Below, in pieces: positions 47,841-56,415 of a stretch of DNA of 64,000 bases (the stretch's first letter is position 1; each line of letters starts with the position of its first letter). The translations under genes and the position numbers were made by a program. The notes under the pieces are model-generated. The model had not been told where the DNA came from, made no database searches, and worked only from the letters and a program-made list of their open reading frames with translations. This DNA comes from Mycolicibacterium pulveris (GTDB lineage: Bacteria > Actinomycetota > Actinomycetes > Mycobacteriales > Mycobacteriaceae): the NCBI RefSeq assembly GCF_010725725.1, contig NZ_AP022599.1, positions 5,394,001 to 5,458,000 on the forward strand, read 5' to 3'.

Positions 47841-48710
47841 TTATTCGGCGGAACCGGCTTTGCTCAGCGTTTCGAACTCGGCGTCGGACAACTCGATCGT
47901 CGCCGCGGCGACGTTCTCCTCGAGATGGGCGACTTTGGAGGTGCCCGGGATCGGCAGCATCACCGGGGAGCGTTTGAGCAGCCACGCCAGCGCCAGCTGC
48001 GACGGGGACGCGTCGTGGTCGGCGGCGATGCGTTGCAGCGGGCCGTCGGGCGCCGCCAACGGGCCGGCCGCCAGCGGAAACCACGGGATGAACCCGATGC
48101 GTTGGGCTTCGCAGGCCGCCAGCACCGGTTCGGCGGTGCGCATGGTGAGGTTGTACATGTTCTGCACCGACACGATGTCGGCGACCTTCTGCGCGGCCTC
48201 GAGCTGCTCGACGGTGACCTCCGAGAGCCCGATGTGGCGGATCTTGCCCTCCTGCTGCAGCGCGACCAGCTCGCCCAGCTGATCCTCGAGCGGGAACTTG
48301 TCGTCGATGCGGTGCAGCTGGAACAGGTCAACGGTGTCGACGCCGAGGCGGCGCAGGCTCATCTCGCATTCCTGACGCAGGTACGGGGGGTAGCCGAGCA
48401 CCGGCCACACGTCGGGCCCGGTGCGCAGCAGACCCGCCTTGGTGGCGATCACGACGCCGTCGTAGGGATGCAGCGCTTCTCGGATCAGCTTCTCGGAGAC
48501 GTAGGGCCCGTAGGAGTTGGCGGTGTCGATGAAGTTGACCCCCAACTCGACGGCGCGGCGCAGCACCCGCAGGCACTCGTCGCGGTCCTCCGGCGGGCCC
48601 CAGGTGCCCTTTCCGGTCAACCGCATGGCGCCGAAGCCGAGGCGGTTGATGGTCAGGTCGCCGCCGAGGGCGAACGTTCCCGATGCCTGCGCGATGCTCG
48701 TCGTGGTCAT
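47841..48710 (-). CDS. Aldo/keto reductase
   Basis: The 289-residue TIM-barrel NADPH oxidoreductase has the catalytic tetrad Asp62 and Tyr67 ([10 protein letters not shown]), Lys91 (VIATKAG) and His133 (LFQLHRID). The cofactor end includes [15 protein letters not shown]. The substrate is unknown. It ends 24 nt before the thioesterase gene start on the same strand and may be co-transcribed. Confidence 0.93.
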   Translation of the reverse strand: MTTTSIAQASGTFALGGDLTINRLGFGAMRLTGKGTWGPPEDRDECLRVLRRAVELGVNFIDTANSYGPYVSEKLIREALHPYDGVVIATKAGLLRTGPDVWPVLGYPPYLRQECEMSLRRLGVDTVDLFQLHRIDDKFPLEDQLGELVALQQEGKIRHIGLSEVTVEQLEAAQKVADIVSVQNMYNLTMRTAEPVLAACEAQRIGFIPWFPLAAGPLAAPDGPLQRIAADHDASPSQLALAWLLKRSPVMLPIPGTSKVAHLEENVAAATIELSDAEFETLSKAGSAE

Positions 48711-48771
48711 AACCCGAACGTACGCCGCTGTACGGCCCGCCCCAGCTATGGCGCCGGTAGCCTCTGCCAGG

Positions 48772-49269
48772 GTGAAGCTGAATGAGCTGGCGTCGCTGCC
48801 GTTGACCTACGCCGAGGTCGGCGCGACGGCGGGACCGTTGCCGCAGGGTTATCAGCACGTGCAGAAGAGCGCCGTGATCGGCCGGGGCCGGAAGCGGTTC
48901 GAGGCGGCCGCCGCGGCGGGGATGCGCTGGGGCATGCTGCGCGGCGCCGGAATCAAGGTCGAGGCGACGACGGAGACCGCGCAGGTCGGCTCGGAGGTGA
49001 TCGTCCACCTCGGGCCCGTGCGGGCGCCGTGCCGGGTGGTCTACGTCGTCGACGAGCCCGATCGGCGCGGATTCGCCTACGGCACGCTGCCGGGCCACGC
49101 CGAATCCGGCGAGGAGTTGTTCCTGGTCCGGTACGACCCCGACAGCGACGAGGTGTATGCGGAGGTGACGGCATTCTCGCGGCACGCCACCTGGTGGAGC
49201 CGGTTGGCGTCACCGCTGACGGCGCTGATCCAGCGGATCGTCACAGGCCGGTATCTGCGCGCGCTTTGA
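48772..49269 (+). CDS. DUF1990 family protein
   Basis: GTG 48772 gives 165 residues with the family phrases [32 protein letters not shown] and the C-terminal [18 protein letters not shown] and [17 protein letters not shown]1990 proteins are START-like in predicted fold; their role is unknown. It diverges from the aldo/keto reductase gene with about 60 nt between them. Confidence 0.85.
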   Translation: MKLNELASLPLTYAEVGATAGPLPQGYQHVQKSAVIGRGRKRFEAAAAAGMRWGMLRGAGIKVEATTETAQVGSEVIVHLGPVRAPCRVVYVVDEPDRRGFAYGTLPGHAESGEELFLVRYDPDSDEVYAEVTAFSRHATWWSRLASPLTALIQRIVTGRYLRAL

Positions 49270-49321
49270 GCTCAGTCCCCCTCATCGGAATACGCTGGGA
49301 AAAAGCGTGTTTCGTTCCCTG

Positions 49322-50188
49322 TCAGCCAGAAACGATCCGCGGAACCTCGACCGGAGCTTGCGGTGCAACCGGGCGAGGAATCTCGACGTTGTTCTCCTGC
49401 ACGATCACCGGATCGCCGACCTTGACGACGTCGAAGTACCACTCGGCGTCCTGGGGGCTCAGCCCGATGCAGCCATGGCTGGTGTTCTCGTATCCCATCG
49501 CGTTGACGGCCCACGGGGCAGAGTGCACGAAGATGCCACGCTGGGTGAGGCGAACGGCGTGGTCGACGATCAAGTGGTAGCCGTCCTCGGCGTCGACAGG
49601 AATGCCGACACTGCTCGAATCCATAACCACGTCACGGTCTTTGGACAAAACCGGAAAGGTGCCGACAGGCGTCGGGTACTTCTCTCTGCCCATCGTCGCC
49701 GGGAACACCCCCGGTTCGCCGAAGTGGGGGCGGTGATGCGGTGCCGGCAGGGTCTGCGGCTCGACACCGTCGATGGTCACCGTGAACGTGTGCTCGGCGA
49801 TGTTGGCGACGGCGACGACGGCGGCACCGGTCACGATGCTCGTTTTCACGCCACCCACCGAAAGCGCCACCGTGCTGTGCGCGGGCCAGAACTCGTCGGG
49901 AGTCCATTGCACGACGTTGCTTTCGAGCCATTCGAACTTGCCGGTCATGGCCGGTGACGAGGTGATGTTGAGAGCTTGTTCCGCCGCACGCTTGTCGACG
50001 ATCGGCGCGCGGAACGACACCACCACCGGATGCGCCACGCCGACCACCTGATCTGGCGAAGGCAGGATCGAGGTGATGACGTTTGTCAACGACCGGTTGG
50101 CCGCCGCCACGCTTTGATCAGCCGGGACGGCGACGACGCTGGTAGCGACCACGATGGCAACAAGAACACACCGAACAACCCCACGCAC
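49322..50188 (-). CDS. Secreted L,D-transpeptidase with Ig-like domain
   Basis: The 288-residue protein has a signal peptide (VVRCVLVAIVVATSVVAVPA), an Ig-like domain (residues about 40-130) and a YkuD catalytic domain with His222 (FVHSAPW) and SHGC at 237-240, Cys240 being the nucleophile. L,D-transpeptidases make 3-3 crosslinks in mycobacterial peptidoglycan and are targets of carbapenems. With a single Ig-like domain it is closest to shorter mycobacterial Ldt types rather than LdtMt2. The start is GTG 50188, with AAGGGAG upstream. Confidence 0.92.
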   Translation of the reverse strand: MRGVVRCVLVAIVVATSVVAVPADQSVAAANRSLTNVITSILPSPDQVVGVAHPVVVSFRAPIVDKRAAEQALNITSSPAMTGKFEWLESNVVQWTPDEFWPAHSTVALSVGGVKTSIVTGAAVVAVANIAEHTFTVTIDGVEPQTLPAPHHRPHFGEPGVFPATMGREKYPTPVGTFPVLSKDRDVVMDSSSVGIPVDAEDGYHLIVDHAVRLTQRGIFVHSAPWAVNAMGYENTSHGCIGLSPQDAEWYFDVVKVGDPVIVQENNVEIPRPVAPQAPVEVPRIVSG

Positions 50189-50561
50189 GTATTTGGGCTC
50201 CCTTGAAATTTCTCTCGTGTAAATAAGATGCTATGGGTACCGCGATCATTGGATAGGTAAGGGCGCGTGGGCAATTCGGTTAAGTATCAGTCACGGTTCG
50301 GCCACGGCCCGCGTTTGTCTCGAACCAGTCGCTGAAACGCGCGGCTTCAGTGACTGCGATGGACCCTTCGATCAATGGCTGATTCTTCTGGTAGTCAATA
50401 GGTTTGGCTACCTACCCTGCACTACTCATTACGTAGGCCGGCCGCGGTCCGCGGCGTCATCCGCGACGAGTACTAGATCTGTTGCCGCGCAGATAGTTTG
50501 GCCCGGTGACGAGTGCATCTCGTCACCGGGCCAAAGCCGGTACAGGGTTGGTTGCGTACGG
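50189..50561. other. 373-bp intergenic region
   Basis: This stretch lies upstream of the L,D-transpeptidase gene and downstream of the proline-rich protein gene. It is A+T-richer than its flanks near 50210-50430, which is suitable for the transpeptidase promoter, and contains the strong hairpin at 50497-50535. No credible coding region is seen. Confidence 0.6.
50497..50535 (-). terminator. Strong hairpin after the proline-rich protein gene
   Basis: A perfect 17-bp stem (TTTGGCCCGGTGACGAG and its complement) with a 5-nt loop TGCAT lies 26 nt beyond the stop at 50562. No U-tract follows, so it would be a U-less mycobacterial terminator or an mRNA-stabilising structure. Confidence 0.75.
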
Positions 50562-51059
50562 TCAGCCCGCCGGGCCGGGCATGATCGGCTGCCCGGGCTG
50601 TGGTGCTCCCTCAGGAACCGGGCCCGTCGGCTGCCCCTTGCCGCTCGCACCCCCCATCTCCGTCAGCGGAGCGCCCACAGGCAGCGGAGCCGCCACGGGG
50701 GCACCACCCGCCGCTCCCATCGGAGGAGCAAGCGGCGGCACGACCGGCGGCGGAACCACCGGCGGCGGAATCGGCGGGACCAGCGGCGGCGGCACCAGCG
50801 GCGGCGGAACCACCGGTGGCACCACCGGCGGAGGCGCCACCGGAACCGGCCCGGGCAACGCCATTGGCACTCCGGCCATATCGGTCAGCGGCAGGCAGGC
50901 GCCCGCCGGCGCCGGCGCCTCACCGGCTGATGTCTCAACACAGTCGTAGCCCCCGGTCTTAAAGGGGACGGCCGAAGCCGCTGGGCTCAACGCCATGGCT
51001 ACCCCACACAACCCAGCCCCAATAACGGCTGTGATGTTGACTCGATCAAAGACCGTCAT
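50562..51059 (-). CDS. Secreted proline-rich protein
   Basis: ATG 51059 gives 165 residues: a signal peptide (VNITAVIGAGLCGVAMALSP, cleavage near ASAVP), a short domain with two cysteines (YDCVETS and GACLPLTDM), a run of about 60 residues of PPxVPP repeats, and a Gly/Pro-rich tail. ATG 51077 is in frame but poorly placed, whereas GAAGGGA lies about 8 nt before 51059. Similar proline-rich secreted proteins occur in the mycobacterial cell envelope. The function is unknown. Confidence 0.75.
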   Translation of the reverse strand: MTVFDRVNITAVIGAGLCGVAMALSPAASAVPFKTGGYDCVETSAGEAPAPAGACLPLTDMAGVPMALPGPVPVAPPPVVPPVVPPPLVPPPLVPPIPPPVVPPPVVPPLAPPMGAAGGAPVAAPLPVGAPLTEMGGASGKGQPTGPVPEGAPQPGQPIMPGPAG

Positions 51060-51460
51060 CGACGTCGATCCCTTCATTCACATACAAAACATTCCGCATC
51101 CGCTCATGCAGCAGAACTGCACGCCGTACCGGAGTCGCGGCTATGCGACCGCGTAAATTTCAACACCCAAATACCCCCGACGCGCCACGCCGCACCGCAC
51201 CGTTTCCAAATGGTGACCCGCATGGGAGCGTTGAGTGTCATTCGGCCTGCCTGGCACCCATCGAGGTTGCTGGATGTGACGGAAATCGCCTAGCTGCAGC
51301 GCTTTTGGTTATCCAACCGTTGCCAACAAGAGTCGCTCTCGTCATCGACGGAGGCGCGAAACTGTGCCTTCAGGGAAGACGACAATCGACGGGCAACGTT
51401 TCGTTCGGCGACATGGGGGCATTTCTGCTTAGACGGAGCACTCGAGTCAGGGGTTGATAG
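51060..51460. other. 400-bp intergenic region
   Basis: This divergent region separates the proline-rich protein gene and the holin-like gene, so it must hold both promoters. A plus-strand open frame of about 100 codons exists here, but it has no Shine-Dalgarno, no recognisable domain and atypical codon use. I see no repeat or RNA gene. Confidence 0.5.
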
Positions 51461-51463
51461 GTG

Positions 51464-51865
51464 ATGGCTGTGGAATCCAGGCCCGCCGCCGACGCGTCGA
51501 TCGGCGAGTTGATGGGCCAGTTGTCGACGCAAACGTCGCGATTGGTGCGCGACGAGCTGCGGCTAGCGCAGAAAGAGTTCCAGGACTCGGCCAAGCACGC
51601 CGGAATCGGCGCCGGCCTGTTCAGCGTGGCGGGCCTGCTCGCCTTCTTCGGGTTCGCGACGCTGATCACCGCCGGTATCGCCGCCCTGGCGCTGATACTG
51701 CCGGTGTGGGCGGCCGCGCTGATCGTCGGCGGCGTGTTGTTCCTCGCGGCGGGCATCGCCGCGCTGGTGGGACGTAAACAGACAGACGAGGTCACGCCGG
51801 CGGCACCGCGCACGGTCCAGACGGTGAAGGCCGACATCGACGAGCTGAAAGGGGCACGGTCATGA
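51464..51865 (+). CDS. Actinobacterial holin-X-like (phage holin family) membrane protein
   Basis: The 133-residue protein starts at ATG 51464, or GTG 51461. An amphipathic N-terminus (SIGELMGQLSTQTSRLVRDE) precedes two hydrophobic helices (GLFSVAGLLAFFGFATLITA and LPVWAAALIVGGVLFLAAG) and a charged tail. This is the actinobacterial Holin-X/DUF1469 layout, a chromosomal membrane protein family despite its name. It overlaps the next gene by 4 nt (ATGA). Confidence 0.85.
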   Translation: MAVESRPAADASIGELMGQLSTQTSRLVRDELRLAQKEFQDSAKHAGIGAGLFSVAGLLAFFGFATLITAGIAALALILPVWAAALIVGGVLFLAAGIAALVGRKQTDEVTPAAPRTVQTVKADIDELKGARS

Positions 51866-52161
51866 CCACGCCCAATGGCGGCCGCCCCGAGCCGGGCCCC
51901 TCGGCGGGGATCGAAGACATCGAGGCCGACATCGAGCAGACCCGCGCGGAGCTGGGCCAGACGGTGCAGGCGCTGTCGTCGAAGCTCGACGTCAAGGAAC
52001 GCACCAAACAGAAGGCCGCCGACACCAAGGAGCGGGTGGCCGAGAAGGCCGACACGCTGAGGCACACCGCGACCGACAACCCGTCACGCACGGTGCCGAT
52101 CGCCGTGGCTGCGGTTCTCGCGCTGGTGGTCGGGATCGTGATTTGGCGGCGCCGACACTAG
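51862..52161 (+). CDS. DUF3618 family protein
   Basis: The 99-residue product has the DUF3618 phrase IEDIEADIEQTRAELGQTVQ, a charged coiled-coil-like middle (KLDVKERTKQKAADTKERVA) and a C-terminal membrane helix (IAVAAVLALVVGIVIWRRR). DUF3618 genes typically follow holin-X genes in mycobacteria, as here. The pair probably acts in the membrane; the role is unknown. Confidence 0.87.
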   Translation: MTTPNGGRPEPGPSAGIEDIEADIEQTRAELGQTVQALSSKLDVKERTKQKAADTKERVAEKADTLRHTATDNPSRTVPIAVAAVLALVVGIVIWRRRH

Positions 52162-52183
52162 GAGCGCGCAGGAAATAGGGGGG

Positions 52184-52255
52184 TGGTCCCGACTGGGATC
52201 GAACCAGTGACCTTCCGCGTGTGAGGCGGACGCTCTCCCGCTGAGCTACGAGACC
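52184..52255 (-). tRNA. tRNA-Val (CAC)
   Basis: Read on the minus strand, the cloverleaf has acceptor GGTCTCG/CGGGACC, anticodon arm TCCGC-CTCACAC-GCGGA with anticodon CAC, and T arm ACTGG-TTCGATC-CCAGT. CCA is not fully encoded. Confidence 0.93.
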
Positions 52256-52491
52256 GGCAGGCCCGACCCCGAGAGGGTCGAACGACGTCGAAGACTAGCA
52301 CGTACGAGGGTACCGGCCCGAATCGCCGAGGCCGTCTTGCTGGCGGTTCGCGGGCCTGGGGCCACTGCGCCGGCGGCCCGCGATCAAACACGCGATGGCG
52401 GTACGGGCCAGCGCTTCTCGGCCGGATGTCGTGAGTTACGGCTAGTCTGGTGGGTGACCCGAGCGGCGAGGCGACGACGCCGTCTCGGGAT

Positions 52492-52521
52492 TTGTGCAGG
52501 TACGCCTGCGTGGACTATCGT
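52492..52521 (+). promoter_or_regulatory. Candidate promoter of the Gly-Cys-Val tRNA cluster
   Basis: TTGTGC (52492-52497), an 18-nt spacer and TATCGT (52516-52521) lie about 37 nt before the first tRNA. This is a pattern match only. The remainder of the 300-nt gap between the divergent tRNA genes shows no coding region. Confidence 0.4.
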
Positions 52522-52557
52522 CGTGCTTCGCGACGGGCGACGTGTCGTTCGTGGCGC

Positions 52558-52630
52558 GCGGATGTAGCGCAGTTGGTAGCGCATCACCTTGCCAAGGTGA
52601 GGGTCGCGGGTTCGAATCCCGTCATCCGCT
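52558..52630 (+). tRNA. tRNA-Gly (GCC)
   Basis: The acceptor GCGGATG/CATCCGC, anticodon loop CTTGCCAAG with GCC, and T arm GCGGG-TTCGAAT-CCCGT are complete. Confidence 0.95.
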
Positions 52631-52657
52631 CGAAGGTGCGGTGGCATCAACCCCAGC

Positions 52658-52728
52658 GGTGGAGTGGCCGAGTGGTGAGGCAACGGCCTGCAAAGCCGTG
52701 CACACGGGTTCGATTCCCGTCTCCACCT
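52658..52728 (+). tRNA. tRNA-Cys (GCA)
   Basis: The acceptor GGTGGAG/CTCCACC, anticodon loop CTGCAAA with GCA, and T arm ACGGG-TTCGATT-CCCGT are complete. It follows tRNA-Gly by 27 nt. Confidence 0.95.
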
Positions 52729-52743
52729 CAACGAAGGACCCCG

Positions 52744-52818
52744 GCGCGATTAGCTCAGCGGGAGAGCGCTTCCCTGACACGGAAGAGGTCACTGGTTCAA
52801 TCCCAGTATCGCGCACCA
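52744..52818 (+). tRNA. tRNA-Val (GAC) with encoded CCA; integration site
   Basis: The acceptor GCGCGAT/ATCGCGC, anticodon loop CTGACAC with GAC, and T arm ACTGG-TTCAATC-CCAGT are complete, and CCA is encoded at 52816-52818. Its 3' part from 52791 is duplicated at 62446, marking it as the attachment site of the mobile element; the intact gene is kept at the left end. In M. tuberculosis H37Rv the same Gly-Cys-Val cluster is, from memory, the site of prophage-like element phiRv2. Confidence 0.95.
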
Positions 52819-52836
52819 CAGTTTTTGCAGGTCAAG
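52791..52836. repeat. attL, 46-bp direct repeat
   Basis: Identical to 62446-62491 except for one base (T versus G at the 35th position). It starts in the T arm of tRNA-Val and continues 18 nt beyond the encoded CCA. Confidence 0.93.
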
Positions 52837-52866
52837 GCTATTTTTGCGTCCTGAACTGCCGGCGGC

Positions 52867-52904
52867 GCGGGCTATCTGCGGGCTAACGGTTCTTTCGGCG
52901 GGCT
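52867..52904 (+). promoter_or_regulatory. Candidate integrase arm-type sites, left side
   Basis: GCGGGCTA occurs at 52867-52874 and 52878-52885, 11 nt apart, with a third near-copy GCGGGCTG at 52898-52905. The same 11-nt-spaced pair occurs inside the right end at 62310-62328 in the same orientation, and I saw no such pair elsewhere in the element. This arrangement matches arm-binding sites of heterobivalent tyrosine integrases. Confidence 0.6.
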
Positions 52905-52928
52905 GATCCCGACGAGAGGAACTGCACG

Positions 52929-55900
52929 ATGGGTGCTGAACCAAACCGCCCGACCGAAGCGCACACGAACACGGTTGAGCTGCTAATTCGTTACTGGCTG
53001 GACAGCCGAGTGTCCGATTACCCCACTACCCTAGATTTCGTGGCGGGATTGTTCGGCAGAAACAAGGTGCGCGAGCTGGCGCAGCAGATCAAGACGGACG
53101 ACATCAAGTCGTATGTTGACCTGGTCCAGGCCTGGCTGGACGACTACCGCAACGGCTCGTTACGCGACGACAACGAGACCGATCGCGAGCAGCAGTACAA
53201 CCAGGACTTCTTCATGAAGATCTTGGGTTACGTCGCCAAGCCAGTGGTTCCGTTCACGTTCACTCCGAAGGACAAGACATCGGTGAAGGGTGGACAGAAA
53301 GCCGACGCTGTCCTTCGCTTCAACGACCCGGCAGCCGGTATCGACATCGTGTCTGCCGTCGTGGAACTGAAGCCCGCCAACGTCGATCTTGATAAGCCTC
53401 AGCAGCGCGAGGGAAACCTGACCCCCGTTCAGCAGGCATTCAAGTACAAGCCCATGTACCCGTCGTGCCCATTCGTGGTCGTCAGCAACTTCTATGAGTT
53501 CCGGCTGTACAACAACAACCAGCTGGATTACGAGCGGTGGACCTTGGACGACCTGGTCGATCCCGAGGGCGACTACATCAAGTTCAAGTCGTGGTTTGTG
53601 CTGATGCGGGCCGACAACATGGTGTCGGCGACGGGTGTCTCCCCCACCGAAGCGCTGCTATCCCGCATCAGGCAGGAGCAGGAGGAGATCGGCAAGGAGT
53701 TCTACGCCGAGTATAAGGACGCTCGGATAGAGCTGCTTCAGGACATCTGGCGGAACAATCCGGCCACCCGCCACCAGTTCGACATCGCGATCCGGAAGGT
53801 CCAGACCATCATCGACCGGATTGTGTTCTCGTGCTTTGCCGAGGACAGAGGACTTCTTCCCGACAACGTCATCGGTCTCGTACTCGACCACGCCGAGCAC
53901 TCACTCTTCGGCGAGTCCATTTTTGATCACTTCAAGCGATTCTTCCGTGCCGTCGATCAGGGCAACGAACCACTGGGCATCCCGACCGGCTACAACGGCG
54001 GACTCTTCGCGGAAGATGAGTGGATCGACTCGCTAAAGATCTCAGATGAGGCCATGCGGCGGTTGACGAGGCTGGGACGCTTCGACTTCCAAGAGGACCT
54101 CAGCGTCAACATCTTGGGACACATCTTCGAACAGTCAATTACCAACCTAGAAGAAATCCGTCGCAAGGTTCGAGATCAAGAAGACCTCGGAGAGTTAAAG
54201 AGCGACCCCGCCGGAGCCCGCCACCGTGAGGGGATTTACTACACACCGGACTACATCGTCCAGCATATCGTCGACAACACCCTCGGCAAATGGCTACACG
54301 AACGGGAGTTGGAGTGCCAAGCGAAACACGGCCTGACCGGTCGGTTGGGCGAAAAGGGCTACGAACAACGACAGCAACGGGCGTACTTGGAATACCTTGT
54401 AATCCTTCAAAGCGTCAGGGTACTGGATCTAGCCTGTGGCAGCGGCGCATTCTTGGTGTACGTCTTCGACTACCTATTGAAGGAGAACCAGCGGGTTAAC
54501 TACATCCTGGGCAACATCTTCGAGGTTAATGAAGAATCGGTGCGAAAGATTCTCTCCGACAATATTTTCGGAGTTGATATCAATGAGGAATCTGTCGAGA
54601 TCACCAAGCTGAGCCTCTGGCTGAAGACAGCGCAGAAGGGCAAGAAGCTAACCGCGCTTGATGACAACATTAAGTGCGGCAACTCGCTGGTAAGCGATCC
54701 TACTTCCACCGATAAGCCCTTCTCCTGGCCTGACGCATTCCCAAAGGTCATGAGCAATGGCGGGTTTGATGTTGTCGTTGGCAATCCGCCGTACGTCAGC
54801 GCGATCGAGATGACCAGACACTTACCGGATCGAGAGCGACGCCACATGCGAGCGGCATACGACACGGCCGTCGGCGCGGTCGACTTGTACGTCTACTTCT
54901 TCGAGCGCGGAATTGAGTTACTCAAGCCGGGAGGCAAGCTCGGCTACATCTCACCGAATCGTTGGCTGTCGATTGGCTATGGAGCAGCGCTCCGGAGATG
55001 GCTAATCGAGCACGTGCGCATCGAGTCAATCTTGAACGCGTCGGACACTCGTGTTTTCGAGGATGCCGCAACGTATCCCGTCGTCACGACCATGACAAAA
55101 GGCAAACCAGAGCGGCGCTATCGGATCATCGCTGGACATCTTCAAGAAAGGACTGCCGTACCGCTTGCGGTGCAACATGATTCGATGAAGCTGGCAGTCC
55201 TGCCCGAGAACATCATGGGTTTCCTGCTCAACGACAAATTGCCATTGACAGAGAAGATCTTCGAACAATCGGAACCACTTGACAGGGTGGGTGAAATCAA
55301 CGCCACTTCGACGGCAGCGGAAGCCGACGAGTACGGGGCGCATGTGAGCGACACGACCGGCATCCGCATTATCAACACGGGCACAATCGATCCGTACGCC
55401 AGCATGTGGGGACTGCGCCAGTTCAGAAAGCAAGGCCGGACGTTCCTTGAGCCCTATCTGGACTTGTCCGAAGTAAGCGACCAACGACGCAAGCTTTATC
55501 AGTCACCCAAAATTATCTTCGCGAAGATCGCGTTACGAACCGAGGCGTTCTACGACGAAAACGGTGAGTACGCCTCAATTGACACCAATTGCATTCACTC
55601 CTTCAACGAGCAATTCCTCCCTGAATACGTTCTCGCATGGGTGAATTCGCGGTTATATAACTATGTCTTCAGCTGCCTGTTCGACGGGGCGCGAATGGAA
55701 GGTGGCTACCTCGGCTTCTCATCGCCGAATCTGCGGTGCACGCCAATCAAGCAGATAGCTCTGGAAGACCAAGAGCGGCTTGTCGTTCCGGCGAATCGGT
55801 TGCGCGAGCTTTACCGGGAACGCGCTGAGGCCGACGACTTCTTCAGGAAACTGATCAAGACGACCTTCGGCCTCACTACATGGCCGAACGCCAACATCCC

Positions 55901-56132
55901 CTGGTGGACGCTAGAAGCGACCGACTTCGTCCGCAATTTCCGGAGGCGCTTCACCACGGATCAAGTTGAAGATCTGATGGCAGCTCACAACCGTCACTCG
56001 AAGATCGTCGGTGACATGGTCACCGAAATCACGAAGCTGAACCAGCAGATCGACCGAAGCTTCTACAAATTATTCGGCTTGACCCGCCGTGAGGTGGGAA
56101 TGGTCGAGGCTATGCCATTCAGCTATCTCTGA
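52929..56132 (+). CDS. Type IIG/IIL-like single-chain restriction-modification enzyme (Eco57I-type methylase domain)
   Basis: This 1067-residue protein joins an N-terminal PD-(D/E)xK-like nuclease region (Asp126 in KADAVLRF, Glu146 and Lys148 in VVELKPAN) to an N6-adenine methyltransferase with REGIYYTPDYIV (434-445), SAM-binding VLDLACGSGAFLV (498-510) and catalytic NPPY (619-622). The C-terminal third should hold the target recognition domain. Such enzymes methylate their own site and cut unmodified DNA, so it may protect the host against other phages. Base composition is visibly more A+T-rich than the chromosome (clear from 54100 to 55700), indicating recent acquisition. GAGAGGA precedes ATG 52929. 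A BREX PglX-type methylase without nuclease is the main alternative. Confidence 0.82.
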   Translation: MGAEPNRPTEAHTNTVELLIRYWLDSRVSDYPTTLDFVAGLFGRNKVRELAQQIKTDDIKSYVDLVQAWLDDYRNGSLRDDNETDREQQYNQDFFMKILGYVAKPVVPFTFTPKDKTSVKGGQKADAVLRFNDPAAGIDIVSAVVELKPANVDLDKPQQREGNLTPVQQAFKYKPMYPSCPFVVVSNFYEFRLYNNNQLDYERWTLDDLVDPEGDYIKFKSWFVLMRADNMVSATGVSPTEALLSRIRQEQEEIGKEFYAEYKDARIELLQDIWRNNPATRHQFDIAIRKVQTIIDRIVFSCFAEDRGLLPDNVIGLVLDHAEHSLFGESIFDHFKRFFRAVDQGNEPLGIPTGYNGGLFAEDEWIDSLKISDEAMRRLTRLGRFDFQEDLSVNILGHIFEQSITNLEEIRRKVRDQEDLGELKSDPAGARHREGIYYTPDYIVQHIVDNTLGKWLHERELECQAKHGLTGRLGEKGYEQRQQRAYLEYLVILQSVRVLDLACGSGAFLVYVFDYLLKENQRVNYILGNIFEVNEESVRKILSDNIFGVDINEESVEITKLSLWLKTAQKGKKLTALDDNIKCGNSLVSDPTSTDKPFSWPDAFPKVMSNGGFDVVVGNPPYVSAIEMTRHLPDRERRHMRAAYDTAVGAVDLYVYFFERGIELLKPGGKLGYISPNRWLSIGYGAALRRWLIEHVRIESILNASDTRVFEDAATYPVVTTMTKGKPERRYRIIAGHLQERTAVPLAVQHDSMKLAVLPENIMGFLLNDKLPLTEKIFEQSEPLDRVGEINATSTAAEADEYGAHVSDTTGIRIINTGTIDPYASMWGLRQFRKQGRTFLEPYLDLSEVSDQRRKLYQSPKIIFAKIALRTEAFYDENGEYASIDTNCIHSFNEQFLPEYVLAWVNSRLYNYVFSCLFDGARMEGGYLGFSSPNLRCTPIKQIALEDQERLVVPANRLRELYRERAEADDFFRKLIKTTFGLTTWPNANIPWWTLEATDFVRNFRRRFTTDQVEDLMAAHNRHSKIVGDMVTEITKLNQQIDRSFYKLFGLTRREVGMVEAMPFSYL

Positions 56133-56143
56133 TAAGGGGGCCG

Positions 56144-56404
56144 CTATCGGCGCGTCGGTCCGTCCCAGACAGTCAAGGGCTCGTCGGGCGTGACGATTGC
56201 TTCTTCCACTTTCCGCTGATCCTTCCCAGTCGGCCAAGACCTCGTGGAGCACCAGTCTGCCCTCGCGGCGCACCACAGCGCGTGTGCCCTGGTGGCCCAC
56301 CACGGATCACTATCGCCACCAGGGGGTAGCCAACTTTCAGGATCGAAAGTCAACAGCTCCGGAGGCGGCATGCTGATCGCCGGTCGTTTGACGCGGTAGC
56401 CCAC
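56144..56404 (-). CDS. Small element-encoded protein, unknown
   Basis: GTG 56404 with GGAGG 6 nt upstream gives 86 residues (VGYRVKRPAISMPPPELLTF start), rich in Trp (seven) and Pro, with DPESWLPPGGDSDPWW and a basic, Trp/Cys-containing centre. It follows the small terminase gene by 11 nt and is probably co-transcribed. I do not recognise it; its position next to the small terminase invites a packaging-related role, which is inference only. Confidence 0.65.
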   Translation of the reverse strand: MGYRVKRPAISMPPPELLTFDPESWLPPGGDSDPWWATRAHALWCAARADWCSTRSWPTGKDQRKVEEAIVTPDEPLTVWDGPTRR

Positions 56405-56415
56405 TACTTGCCTCC

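Noticed and set aside
49292..49308. Small hairpin ACGCT/AGCGT between convergent DUF1990 and L,D-transpeptidase genes
   Set aside because: The stem is only five base pairs; it could contribute to termination but is too weak to call.
51143..51457. 104-codon plus-strand open frame in the gap before the holin-like gene
   Set aside because: There is no Shine-Dalgarno, signal or known domain, and it spans the likely divergent promoter region.
51464..52161. Holin-like gene as part of the mobile element
   Set aside because: It lies outside attL, has host-like composition and pairs with DUF3618 as on mycobacterial chromosomes generally.
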